Below are positions 35,347 to 43,676 of a DNA stretch of 45,710 nucleotides, piece by piece. The stretch is taken from positions 1 to 45,710 of the forward strand of contig WHTA01000047.1 in the NCBI GenBank assembly GCA_009379825.1, written 5' to 3'. Source of the stretch: Streptosporangiales bacterium. GTDB taxonomy: Bacteria; Actinomycetota; Actinomycetes; Streptosporangiales; WHST01. A program made the position numbers and the translations under genes. How positions within the stretch are numbered: the stretch's first letter is position 1; each line of letters opens with the position of its first letter. Under the pieces are notes generated by a model that ran no database searches, was not told the origin of the DNA, and saw only the letters and a list, made by a program, of their open reading frames with translations.

Positions 35347-36414
35347 ATGAGCTCGGACCGGACGGCGGAGCGGGTGCAGTCGTTCTGCCGCACCTACGGG
35401 CTTGGGCTGCCGATCATCCAGGCGCCGATGGCCGGCGCGTGCCCTCCCGAGCTCGCCGCTGCGGTGGCCGGCGCCGGCGGCATGGGTGCCAGCGGCGTGG
35501 TCCTCGACACCCCGGCGCGGATCGCGGAGTGGACCGAGCAGTTCCGCGCCGGCGCACCTGACGGCGTGTTCCAGCTCAACAACTGGATCCCGGACCCGCC
35601 GGTCGACGACGATGCGCGCGCCGAGGCCGCGCGGGCGTTCCTCGGCAGGTTCGGCACCGCCGGGCCTCCCGGCGCGGCCGCCCCGGCGTTCGAGGAACAG
35701 TGCGCGGCGATGCTCGCGGCACGACCGCGGGTGATCTCCTCCATCATGGGCATCTACGAGCCCGCCTTCGTGCAACGTCTGCACGACGAAGGCATCGCGT
35801 GGTTCGCGTGCGCAACCACACTGCACGACGCACTGGCCGCACAGGACGCCGGCGCGGACGCGATCGTCGCGCAGGGCATGGAAGCCGGCGGTCACCGCGG
35901 CACGTTCCAGCCCGACGGCGCGGAACACGTCGACGTAGGGCTGTTCGCCCAGCTCCCCAGGTTCGCCGACCACCTGCGGGTACCGGTGATCGCCGCCGGC
36001 GGCATCGCCGACGGACGTGGCGTGGCGGCCGCGCTGACGCTCGGCGCCAGCGCCGTACAGGTCGGCACCGCGTTGCTGCGTTGCCCGGAGACGGGTATCG
36101 CCGCCGAATGGTCGGCGGCGTTGGACGGACTCGCCCCGGAGGCGACGGTGACCACGCGGGCGTACTCCGGCCGGCTGGGACGAGCCGCGCCTACCCCGTA
36201 CCTCACGGCCTGGACGGCGCCGGATGCTTCCCCACCGGCCCCCTACCCGATACAGCGCCAGCTCGTCGCCCAGTGGCGGCGCGGCGCCCCAGCCGGTTTG
36301 GACCGCGCCAACCACTGGGCCGGGCAGAGCGCGGCCCTCGCCACCAAGGAACCCGCCGCCCAGGTGGTGACCACCATGTGGCAGGACGCCGCCGAGCTCC
36401 TCGGCCTGCACTGA
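35347..36414 (+). CDS. Nitronate monooxygenase / 2-nitropropane dioxygenase family
   Basis: 355 aa from ATG 35347 behind GAGGAGAGGCAG. TIM-barrel FMN enzyme: LPIIQAPMAGACPPELAAAV at the N-terminus, GAGGMGASGVVLD, the catalytic-type His in QGMEAGGHRGTF, and the phosphate loop PVIAAGGIADGRGVAAALTLGASAVQVGTALL-like segment (about 215-245), followed by CPETGIAAEW. Such enzymes oxidise propionate-3-nitronate and alkyl nitronates. It is 66 bp downstream of katG; the two may share read-through but no operon is proven. Confidence 0.88.
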   Translation: MSSDRTAERVQSFCRTYGLGLPIIQAPMAGACPPELAAAVAGAGGMGASGVVLDTPARIAEWTEQFRAGAPDGVFQLNNWIPDPPVDDDARAEAARAFLGRFGTAGPPGAAAPAFEEQCAAMLAARPRVISSIMGIYEPAFVQRLHDEGIAWFACATTLHDALAAQDAGADAIVAQGMEAGGHRGTFQPDGAEHVDVGLFAQLPRFADHLRVPVIAAGGIADGRGVAAALTLGASAVQVGTALLRCPETGIAAEWSAALDGLAPEATVTTRAYSGRLGRAAPTPYLTAWTAPDASPPAPYPIQRQLVAQWRRGAPAGLDRANHWAGQSAALATKEPAAQVVTTMWQDAAELLGLH

Positions 36415-36448
36415 CGCGACCTGCGGTGCGGCGTGACGGACTGCTGTC

Positions 36449-37123
36449 TCAACCAGCCGCAGCGGGCCGCCGGCCGATGTTCGGCGCCGGCGTAGTGGCT
36501 CGCCAGAGGCTGTGGGCAAGCGGCCACAGCGCCACCAGCCCGGCCGCGGACTGGACGTAGAACTGCACCACCCCCAACGGGACGAACCGCGAGATCGCGA
36601 GCACGATCAGCGCGATCGCGACGACACGCGACAACGACCTGCTCAGGACTGCGCTGTCGATGACGGCCTTCGCGAACCCCGCGGCGCCGATGGCGAAGGT
36701 GATCGCGCTCGCCGCGAGCACCGGCAGGAAAATCGGCGTCAACGTGTCCTGCGCGGCAGCCACATCTGCGCCTGTACGCGCCGCCGCGAGCGGCGCGAAC
36801 TCCAGTCCTGGGAGGAACCCGTACAACGCGCTGCCGAACAGAACCCACGGCAACGCCCTCGCGCTGAACCGGTTCTCGCCCGCATCCCGCAGGTGTGCCC
36901 GGATCGCGACGAACGCCAGCGCGGTCAACGCGACACCGAGCAGCGTGAGGAGGTGCACGGCGACCCAGCCGGTCTGGTTCGCCTCGACGGCGGCGGCTAT
37001 CGCCTCCGCGTCGGGCATGCGCGCGATGAACGGATGTGCGACGAACGCGACAGCGAGCACGACGGGTGCCGTCGCCACGGCGATCGCGCCGTAGCGAGCC
37101 CCGGACATCTCGTTGGCAGTCAT
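36449..37123 (-). CDS. Integral membrane protein of unknown function
   Basis: 224 aa with about six hydrophobic segments (AIAVATAPVVLAVAFVAHP, VAVHLLTLLGVALTALAFV, then LPWVLFGSALYGFLPGLEF, IFLPVLAASAITFAIGAAG, SRVVAIALIVLAISRFVPLG, and VQSAAGLVALWPLAHSLW). No catalytic motif or transporter signature is visible. It is convergent with the nitronate monooxygenase gene and 38 bp downstream of the methyltransferase gene on the same strand, which suggests co-transcription. Confidence 0.75.
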   Translation of the reverse strand: MTANEMSGARYGAIAVATAPVVLAVAFVAHPFIARMPDAEAIAAAVEANQTGWVAVHLLTLLGVALTALAFVAIRAHLRDAGENRFSARALPWVLFGSALYGFLPGLEFAPLAAARTGADVAAAQDTLTPIFLPVLAASAITFAIGAAGFAKAVIDSAVLSRSLSRVVAIALIVLAISRFVPLGVVQFYVQSAAGLVALWPLAHSLWRATTPAPNIGRRPAAAG

Positions 37124-37161
37124 GGCTCTCCTTGTTCGTAGTCGTGTGGTCCACGGCCTGT

Positions 37162-37998
37162 TCAGCGCTTGGTGCCGACACCGATGTTCGTCGGACTGCG
37201 CAGCACAGCGCCTGGCGAGCCGTCCGACCGCTCACGCAGCATGCCGTCGATCACCTGCCGCACATCCGCCTGTTGCTGGGTAGTGAGCTGGGTGACGATC
37301 CGCGTGGCGATCGGGTTGCTCGCGGTGACCACGTCCCAGTAGTGCGCCGCGGACTGCACCTGGACATCCCAGCTCGCCACCTCGACCGAGACATCGGCCA
37401 GCCCGGCCTCGACGAGCTTGGTCCGCAACTTCTGCGGATCCGCCAGCTGGAACGGCAGCGGCGGTGGATCCACCGGAGGTAGCGGTGCATCGGGCACCGC
37501 CGTCCTTACCGCCGCGAAGAAGAACGCGACCCACTCCGCGTACTCGATGCCGTATGCGAAGCACACGAGAACGACCCTGCCGCCCGGCTTCGTCACCCGC
37601 ACCATCTCGGCGATGCCGCCGTCGACACCAGGGAACAACGTCACGCCGTTGACCGAGGCGGCTACATCGAACGAGTCGTCCGCGAGGTCGAGGTGTTCGC
37701 CGTCCATCACGCGGCCTCGCAGGTTCGGCATTCCCCGCGCACGTGCGTTGAGCCGCTCGATCATGGTCGGGGCCAGGTCGATGGCGAGCACGTCCGCGCC
37801 TCGCCGCGCCGCGGGAATGGCGAGGGCGCCGCTGCCCGCGCCGACGTCGAGGAACACGGTCCCCGGCCCGACACCGAGTTCGTCGAGAACGACCTGCCCG
37901 AGCGTCATCGTCAGCGGCGAGACGAACTCATCGAACCCGGGCGCCACCATCTCCCACGACTGCCGGATCTGCTCAGTGGACGGTACTTGTGTGGACAT
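37162..37998 (-). CDS. Class I SAM-dependent methyltransferase
   Basis: 278 aa from ATG 37998 (MSTQVPSTEQIRQSWEMVAP); AAGGAG lies 9 nt upstream, while an earlier ATG at 38007 overlaps that site. Rossmann motifs: motif I VFLDVGAGSGALAIPAARRG (about 48-67), motif II LAIDLAPTMIERL, GRVMDGEHLDLADDSFDV (motif III region) and GGRVVLVCF. It resembles UbiE/Coq5- or ArsM-like methyltransferases; the substrate is unknown. It lies between the LuxR-type regulator (130 bp upstream, same strand) and the membrane protein. Confidence 0.88.
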   Translation of the reverse strand: MSTQVPSTEQIRQSWEMVAPGFDEFVSPLTMTLGQVVLDELGVGPGTVFLDVGAGSGALAIPAARRGADVLAIDLAPTMIERLNARARGMPNLRGRVMDGEHLDLADDSFDVAASVNGVTLFPGVDGGIAEMVRVTKPGGRVVLVCFAYGIEYAEWVAFFFAAVRTAVPDAPLPPVDPPPLPFQLADPQKLRTKLVEAGLADVSVEVASWDVQVQSAAHYWDVVTASNPIATRIVTQLTTQQQADVRQVIDGMLRERSDGSPGAVLRSPTNIGVGTKR

Positions 37999-38128
37999 CA
38001 GTGTCATCTCCTTGCCAGGACATTCGGGCTGGCCGTGGTCCGAGGATCGGGGATGCGACGCCTTCGCCGCTTCGAACGAAACACCCAATTCCGGGTGGGC
38101 GGCGCGTGGGAAGAATTGCGTAGCCGGG

Positions 38129-39805
38129 TCAGCGTCCGGGAAGGAGAGCGTGCTCGTAAGCGTAGGCCGTGACGCCGGCCCTGGACGTGACCCCGAGCTT
38201 GCCGAAGATGTTGCTCATGTGTCTCGCGACCGTCTTCTCGCTGATCGCCAAGGCATGCGCGACCTCTCGGTTGGTCGCCCCCGTAGCCACGAGCCGCAGC
38301 ACGTCCAGCTCGCGGCGTGTCAGCCCTGTCCCATCGGCGCGGGCGGCGTCCCGAGACAGTTCCGCCGCCGCAGCCATCGCCGGAGCGGCGGCGAGGTTCT
38401 CGAACGTCCTGCGGGCGGCACGCAGCTCCATCTCCGCGGTGTCGTGATCGCCCAGCTCACGGCATGCCTTCGCCATCGACAGCCGCACCTCGGCCGCCTC
38501 ATAGGGCGCATCGAGGTCCTGCCACGCCTGCCAGGCGCGCCGGAACGAGCCACACGCGGCATGGGCATCGCCTTCCGCGAGCGTGACCGCACCGCGAGCG
38601 GCCGCGCCGACAGCGTGCAGGTAGACGGTGTCGAAATCCGAGGCCAGCCGCTCCAGCTCTTCCGTCGCGGCACGCGCTGCACCGACGTCGGCCGCCGCGA
38701 GCATGATCTTGATGTACGCGGCGAGCACCCTGGCTCGCTCGACGCGGTCGCCCTCGGCTTCGGCGGCCACTCTGCGGATCGCCGCGACGGCGTCTTCGGT
38801 GCGGCCCTGGGCCATGCGGAGCAGGGCGAGGCCGGGCTGGACGGCATGTCCGCACTCACCCGCGCGTCGATAGGCATCCTCGGCCGAGGTGAACTCACCG
38901 CGGAGCCGCAACAGCTCCCCCATCTGATACTCGGCCATGCCAAGCACCGGATCGCCCGGCGGGTCGGCCAGGTGCGCGCACGCCCGCCGGACCTCGTCGA
39001 TGGCCTCGGACCAGTTGCCGCGCAGCTGCATGATCTCGGAGCGGTGCACCAGGCACTGACCCCGGTACGGCTTCAACCCTTGCTGGGTGGCGCACCAGCG
39101 ACTGAACGCCGTGGTCCATTCCTGCGCCCGCCGTAGGTCGAACACCTCCCGGCAGGTGACGAGCACCACGCAGTAGACGTGCCCGGTCACGATCGGCGAG
39201 GTGTCGCCTGCGGTCACCGCGACCATCGCCTCGTCCAGCAAGGTGAGGCCGCGTTCGACCTCCCCCAGCCGTACCAACGCCCGCCCGCGCCCTATCTTGC
39301 TCCACGCATCCAGGTCCGGGTCATGGAAACGGTCGGCTATCGCGAACACCGCACAGAATCCTTCGTAGCAGGCGCTCGGGTCGCCACCTTGCAGATCCCG
39401 CAGCGCAGGCGGGATCAGCAGGTAGCCCTGCTCGACGCGATCGTGCCCCTCCTCGTCGAGCAGCCGTTGGCCGCGCGCCCACCAGCCGGTCGCCTCTGCA
39501 TGCCGGCCGGATCCCATCAACACCAGTCCGAGCCAGTACGCACACCGCACTGCCTGGCCCACGTCACCGGCTTCCCTGAAGGCCTGATGGGCACGCTGGA
39601 AGGCGTCGACGGCCACGGTGTCGCGGCCGATCAGGTAGGCGACGTTCGCCAGCGTGTTCAGATCGGCAGCGTCGAGAGCCGAGCGGTCATCCGCCGCGGA
39701 CAGGTCGGCGAAGGCGTCGACCCAGCGGTGACGAAGACAGGCGGCCCGACCCCGCTCGAGCACAGTCGTGGCCCCCGCGACCGATCCGGTCTCTCGGTGA
39801 CCCAT
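38129..39805 (-). CDS. TPR-containing LuxR-family regulator
   Basis: 558 aa. Residues 1-480 are alpha-helical repeats of the TPR/MalT-like type (pairs such as LNTLANVAYLIGR, GQAVRCAYWLGLVLMG, WSEAIDEVRRACAHL and GTEFTSAEDAYRRAG-like units). The last 65 residues are a LuxR HTH: LTRRELDVLRLVATGATNRE then VAHALAISEKTVARHMSNIF and GVTSRAGVTAYAYEH. No N-terminal P-loop ATPase is present, so it lacks the STAND module of LAL regulators. It may control the methyltransferase and membrane-protein genes just downstream. Confidence 0.88.
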   Translation of the reverse strand: MGHRETGSVAGATTVLERGRAACLRHRWVDAFADLSAADDRSALDAADLNTLANVAYLIGRDTVAVDAFQRAHQAFREAGDVGQAVRCAYWLGLVLMGSGRHAEATGWWARGQRLLDEEGHDRVEQGYLLIPPALRDLQGGDPSACYEGFCAVFAIADRFHDPDLDAWSKIGRGRALVRLGEVERGLTLLDEAMVAVTAGDTSPIVTGHVYCVVLVTCREVFDLRRAQEWTTAFSRWCATQQGLKPYRGQCLVHRSEIMQLRGNWSEAIDEVRRACAHLADPPGDPVLGMAEYQMGELLRLRGEFTSAEDAYRRAGECGHAVQPGLALLRMAQGRTEDAVAAIRRVAAEAEGDRVERARVLAAYIKIMLAAADVGAARAATEELERLASDFDTVYLHAVGAAARGAVTLAEGDAHAACGSFRRAWQAWQDLDAPYEAAEVRLSMAKACRELGDHDTAEMELRAARRTFENLAAAPAMAAAAELSRDAARADGTGLTRRELDVLRLVATGATNREVAHALAISEKTVARHMSNIFGKLGVTSRAGVTAYAYEHALLPGR

Positions 39806-40028
39806 CTACCCAAAGTAGACCAACACGACGCGTCACATCGGTTGCCGACGCTGCCAGCGATGGATCTCGCACGACAGGGGCGGCCCGGGATAGCCCTGGT
39901 GACAATGCGCGGCCACCAGCCGTCCTGGCTCACCCATACCGCAAGGTCTGGCACAGAAAGCCATCGCAAGCTCACATTCCGCCGGGCTGCGTCGTCGTAC
40001 GGCTGACAACGCTGCAAGGAGAACCCTC

Positions 40029-40406
40029 GTGAACATCGCTCTGTGGATCATAGCCGGCCTGCTCGCCGTCGTCTTCACTTTCGCCGGCGGCGCCAAAATC
40101 GTCGTGCCCAAGGAGAAGATCGCCAAGAAGCAGGCCTGGGTCGAGGACTGGAGTGCCGGCGCCATCAAGACGATCGGTGCCCTCGAGATACTGGCCGCGA
40201 TCGGTCTGATCCTGCCGGCCGCGCTCGACATCGCACCGGTGCTGGTGCCGCTTGCTGCGCTCGGTCTGGTGCTGGTGATGGTGGGTGCATTCATCGTGCA
40301 CCTTCGTCGCTCCGAGACAAAGAGCATGGCGGCGACCCTGGTCTACCTCGCCCTGGCCGGCTTCGTGGCCTGGGGCCGCTTCGATCCTCAGTCCTTCATC
40401 AGCTGA
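40029..40406 (+). CDS. DoxX-like small membrane protein
   Basis: 125 aa, GTG start behind AAGGAG. Four hydrophobic helices: IALWIIAGLLAVVFTFAGGA, AIKTIGALEILAAIGLILPA, LVPLAALGLVLVMVGAFIVH and AATLVYLALAGFVAWGRF. The FxxAGxxK pattern of the first helix (FTFAGGAKIVVPKEK) and the GALEILxAIGLILP of the second are typical of DoxX/DUF4870-like proteins. The role is unknown; DoxX proteins have been linked to thiol and redox stress. The 223-bp upstream region contains no other gene. Confidence 0.85.
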   Translation: MNIALWIIAGLLAVVFTFAGGAKIVVPKEKIAKKQAWVEDWSAGAIKTIGALEILAAIGLILPAALDIAPVLVPLAALGLVLVMVGAFIVHLRRSETKSMAATLVYLALAGFVAWGRFDPQSFIS

Positions 40407-40424
40407 CCCAATGCGGCGGCTGGC

Positions 40425-40886
40425 TCAGGCCTCTGGGATCTCGATACCGAAGTTCTCGCGGGTGATCTGGTCCGGCTCCGGGCCGCCGCGGACGCCGGTG
40501 TCGAGCGCGTCGATCGCGGCGAGCTGCTCGTCGGTCAGTGCGAAGTCGAAGACGTCGAAGTTCTCCGCGATCCGCGACGGCGTGACCGACTTCGGGATCA
40601 CCTGCCGCCCCTGCTGCAGGTGCCAGCGGAGCATCACCTGGGCCGGCGACCTGCCGTGCGCCGCGACGATGACCGGGTCCTCGAGCGTGGAGCCCTTGCT
40701 GCCGTCCCGGTAGAAGGTGATCCCGCCGATCGGCGACCAGGCCTGGTTGCGGATACCGTGCTCGTCGTCGTAGGCCAGCAGTTCGGACTGGCGGAAGTAG
40801 GGGTGGACCTCGATCTGGTTGACGGCGGGCACGACCGAGGTGGCCGCGAGCAGCCGGTCGAGGTGCGACGGCATGCAGTTCGATAC
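40425..40886 (-). pseudogene. Aldo/keto reductase, 5'-truncated
   Basis: Only the C-terminal half remains: VSNCMPSHLDRLLAATSVVP, NQIEVHPYFRQSELLAYDDE, AWSPIGG, IPKSVTPSRIAENFDVFDFA (NADPH-site S/T-x-x-x-RI-x-EN) and DQLAAIDALD-like residues to the end. In intact reductases the VSN motif is preceded by about 130 residues including the catalytic Asp, Tyr and Lys; all of that is missing. Homology stops at 40886, and by 40893 the sequence becomes the divergently transcribed phosphotransferase. Confidence 0.8.
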
Positions 40887-40892
40887 ACGCTC

Positions 40893-41663
40893 AACGCCAT
40901 GTACCGGCTGGTCGACGACATGGTCGTACGCCTGCCGGTGGTGCAGGGCGGGGTCGAGGAGGTGTCGATGGAGCAGGAGTGGCTGCCTCGTCTCGCGCCC
41001 TGTCTGCCCACGCGCGTACCTGAGGTGCTCGGAGCCGGGGAGCCCGCCCAGGGGTATCCGTGGCCGTGGTCGGTGTACCGGTGGCTGGCAGGCGAGCATC
41101 CCGTAGCAGGGGCACTGAGCGAGCCCGTCCTGGTTGCCGAGGACCTGGCCGCGTTCGTGGCTGCGATCCGGAGCATCACCCTGCCGGCTGCGCCGCAGGC
41201 ACACCGAGGCGGGCCGGTCGCCTCGCTCGACGCGGATACCCGAGCGGCGATCGAGAGCCTGCGCGGAGTTCCGGATGAGGGCGTCGACTGCGACGCCGTG
41301 GCCGCCGTATGGGACGACGCGCTGCGGGCGCCAGGATGGGCGGAGCCGCCGGTGTGGCTGCACGCCGATCTGATGCCGGGCAATCTCCTGGGCGACGGCG
41401 GCAGGCTGACTGCTGTGCTCGACTTCGGCTGCATGGGGTTCGGCGACCCGGCCTGCGACCTGTTCCCGGCGTGGAACTTGCTGCCGGCCGGTGCGAGAGA
41501 GGTCTTTCGTGCGGCGCTCGACGTGGACGACGCGTCCTGGCGTCGTGGCCGCGGGCGGACGCTGTCGCAGGCGCTGATCGCACTGCCGTACTACCGGACG
41601 ACGAACCCCGCGATGGCGCACAACGCCCGGCACGTGATCAGGGCGGTGCTGGACGAAGGCTGA
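40893..41663 (+). pseudogene. Aminoglycoside phosphotransferase-family kinase, 5'-truncated
   Basis: It begins at NAMYRLVDDMVVRLPVVQG, which in the family is preceded by about 40-50 residues (ending SAGTDNAMYRLG). The rest is complete: brackets RWLAGEHP, the catalytic loop WLHADLMPGNLL (HxDxxxxN) and VLDFGCMGFGDPACDLFPAW (DFG). An ATG at 40899 could still start a 254-aa protein, but there is no ribosome site and the ATP-loop strand is missing, so activity is doubtful. Members phosphorylate antibiotics or other small alcohols. Confidence 0.75.
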
Positions 41664-41776
41664 GGCGTCCCGCCGCGAGCTGGGCCACCTGCTGAAGACT
41701 GCGCTCCGTCACACGGGGGTTCCCCAACGTGATTTAGTCCGGCACAGTTGGGTGCCCAAGCATGAGGAGGCTTGCC

Positions 41777-43063
41777 ATGGCCGACACCGGCGCCACCGAA
41801 GGGCAGCATTCCGCGACGCAGGTTCCGACGAAGTTCAGGGGAAGACTCAGGATCGTCGGGCCGGGGCTCATCATCGCGGCCACGGGGGTGGGAGCCGGGG
41901 ACATGGTGACGGCCCTGGTTGCCGGCACGCAGTTCGGCACCGTCTTCATCTGGGCCATCATCCTGGGAGCGCTGATCAAGTTCTCGCTCGTCGAGGGGAT
42001 GGGCCGCTGGTACATGGCGACGGGGAAGACGATCGTCCAGGGCTGGCACTCCCTCAGCCGGGTCGCCAGCGGATACTTCGTGGTCTACCTCTGCCTCGTG
42101 ACGTTCTTCTTCGGCGCGGCGATCACATCGGCGAGCGCGCTCGCCGTCAATGCCATGTTCCCCGGGCTCATGCCGGTCTGGGGATGGGCCATCATCCACG
42201 GCATCCTCGGCTTCGGCATATTGCTCGTCGGGCGCTACGGCCTCTTCGAGCGGATCATGCAGTTCTTCGTCGGCTTGATGTTCGTGACCGTGGTAGCGCT
42301 CGCGATCTTCCTGCTCCCGGGGCTGCAGCAGAACATCCTCACCGGGCTGGTGCCCACCCTGCCCGAGGGTTCCGTGCTCTACGCACTCGGTGTCATCGGC
42401 GGGGTGAGCGGCACCTACTCGCTGGCTGCCTACACGTACTGGGTACGCGAGCGAGGCTGGCGGAGCTCGTCCTGGATTCCCACGATGCGGGTCGACTCGA
42501 GCGTCGGCTACATCATCACTGCCGTCTTCATGATCTCGATGCTCATCATCGGCGCGAGTGTCCTGTACGGCACCGGCACCACCATCGACGGGGAAGAGGG
42601 CCTGGTCACCCTTGCCGGCCCGCTCAGCGAACGGTTCGGCACGTTCATCAAGTGGCTGTTCCTGGTCGGCTTCTGGTCCGCGGCAGCGGGTTCCATCCTC
42701 GGCGGCTGGAACGCCGGCGCCTATCTCTTCGCCGACTACGCCAGGACCGTCTCCAAGGCGCCAGACGAGAAGGCCGACACGTACCTGACCGAGAAGAGCT
42801 GGTACTTCCGTGGCTTCCTGGTCTGGTGCGCATTCCCACCGATGCTGCTGCACGCCTTCGACGAACCCGTGCTGCTCGTGATCATCTACGCCGCGCTCGG
42901 CGCTCTGTTCGTGCCCTTCATGGCGGGCACCCTGCTGTGGCTGCTCAACTCGCGGAACATCGAGAAGGACTTCCGCAACAAGATCCCGACGAACGTGGTC
43001 ATGGCAGTCGCACTGCTGCTGTTCGTCGCGATGGCCGTGAACGAGATCATCGGGCTCTTCTAG
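41777..43063 (+). CDS. Divergent Nramp-like transporter
   Basis: 428 aa from ATG 41777 behind GAGGAGG. About 11 hydrophobic helices. The N-terminal RLRIVGPGLIIAATGVGAGD aligns with Nramp TM1, but the metal-binding DPGN reads GAGD. The TM6 MPH motif of true Nramp proteins is replaced by GVSGTYSLAAY. KFSLVEGMGRWYMATGKTI follows TM2 and GFWSAAAGSILGGWNAGAYL is conserved in TM8. It belongs to the wider Nramp/APC group, yet it probably does not carry Mn/Fe by the classic site. It is followed by a hairpin at 43081-43103. Confidence 0.8.
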   Translation: MADTGATEGQHSATQVPTKFRGRLRIVGPGLIIAATGVGAGDMVTALVAGTQFGTVFIWAIILGALIKFSLVEGMGRWYMATGKTIVQGWHSLSRVASGYFVVYLCLVTFFFGAAITSASALAVNAMFPGLMPVWGWAIIHGILGFGILLVGRYGLFERIMQFFVGLMFVTVVALAIFLLPGLQQNILTGLVPTLPEGSVLYALGVIGGVSGTYSLAAYTYWVRERGWRSSSWIPTMRVDSSVGYIITAVFMISMLIIGASVLYGTGTTIDGEEGLVTLAGPLSERFGTFIKWLFLVGFWSAAAGSILGGWNAGAYLFADYARTVSKAPDEKADTYLTEKSWYFRGFLVWCAFPPMLLHAFDEPVLLVIIYAALGALFVPFMAGTLLWLLNSRNIEKDFRNKIPTNVVMAVALLLFVAMAVNEIIGLF

Positions 43064-43080
43064 CACAGGGCATGAAGCCG

Positions 43081-43103
43081 GCCCCAGGCGCTGACCCTGG
43101 GGC
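43081..43103 (+). terminator. Hairpin terminator after the Nramp-like gene
   Basis: GCCCCAGG, 7-nt loop, CCTGGGGC, 17 bp after the stop; flanking GCCG and GCTGGC may extend the stem imperfectly. Confidence 0.65.
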
Positions 43104-43327
43104 GCTGGCCCATGATCGTTTCCCTGCTCACCCCTTCGTCCGGTCAATTCTGACCAGCAAGAACGCCGTCGACGTGACTCATCACGTCGTGTCGGTACGG
43201 ATCCGGACACAGGCGAGCGGTACCAACTGCGTGCCGTCCGGCGTAATATCCCCGGGTAGGCGCGCACCAGCCAGACGGCCCGGGGGGTCTGCCTCTGCGC
43301 ATATCGATACACCAATGGAGGTGCGAT

Positions 43328-43502
43328 ATGCGACGACTCGTCTCGGTTGTCTTCACTGCCCGGTCTTGATGCTCTTTATCAGCGGCCATGACTCGCCCCC
43401 TGAGGGTCGCTAGCGAAGACACTGTTCAGCGGCCACTTCATCCTGCTCGGCCTCGCCTTCCATCCGGACTACGCGACCAGCGGCCGGTTCGTGTACTACA
43501 GA
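43328..43502 (+). pseudogene. Remnant of a secreted PQQ-type sugar dehydrogenase gene
   Basis: Two pieces survive. At 43328-43369 a 13-codon reading frame (MRRLVSVVFTARS, stop) looks like a signal-peptide start and is preceded by CACCAATGGAGGTG, identical in sequence and spacing to the start region of the next gene. At 43434-43502, in another frame, HFILLGLAFHPDYATSGRFV matches the typical LLGLAFHPDYATNGRFYVYY block of glucose/sorbosone dehydrogenases. The rest is lost. The remaining part of 43064-43676 holds no gene beyond this and the terminator. Confidence 0.6.
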
Positions 43503-43676
43503 AGGGCCTGTGGCTGATGCAGGAACTCCGGGCGGCCTACCCGGGCATCCGGCCGGGTAGGCCGCCATCGTCGGCGCGCCAGTTGTCAAGGAGGCGCCTA
43601 TGGAGTGCCGTTGAAGCCGCACCTTGGCGGCGAACGTCCGTCCCCATGTCTTCTAGCCCACCAATGGAGGTGTGGC

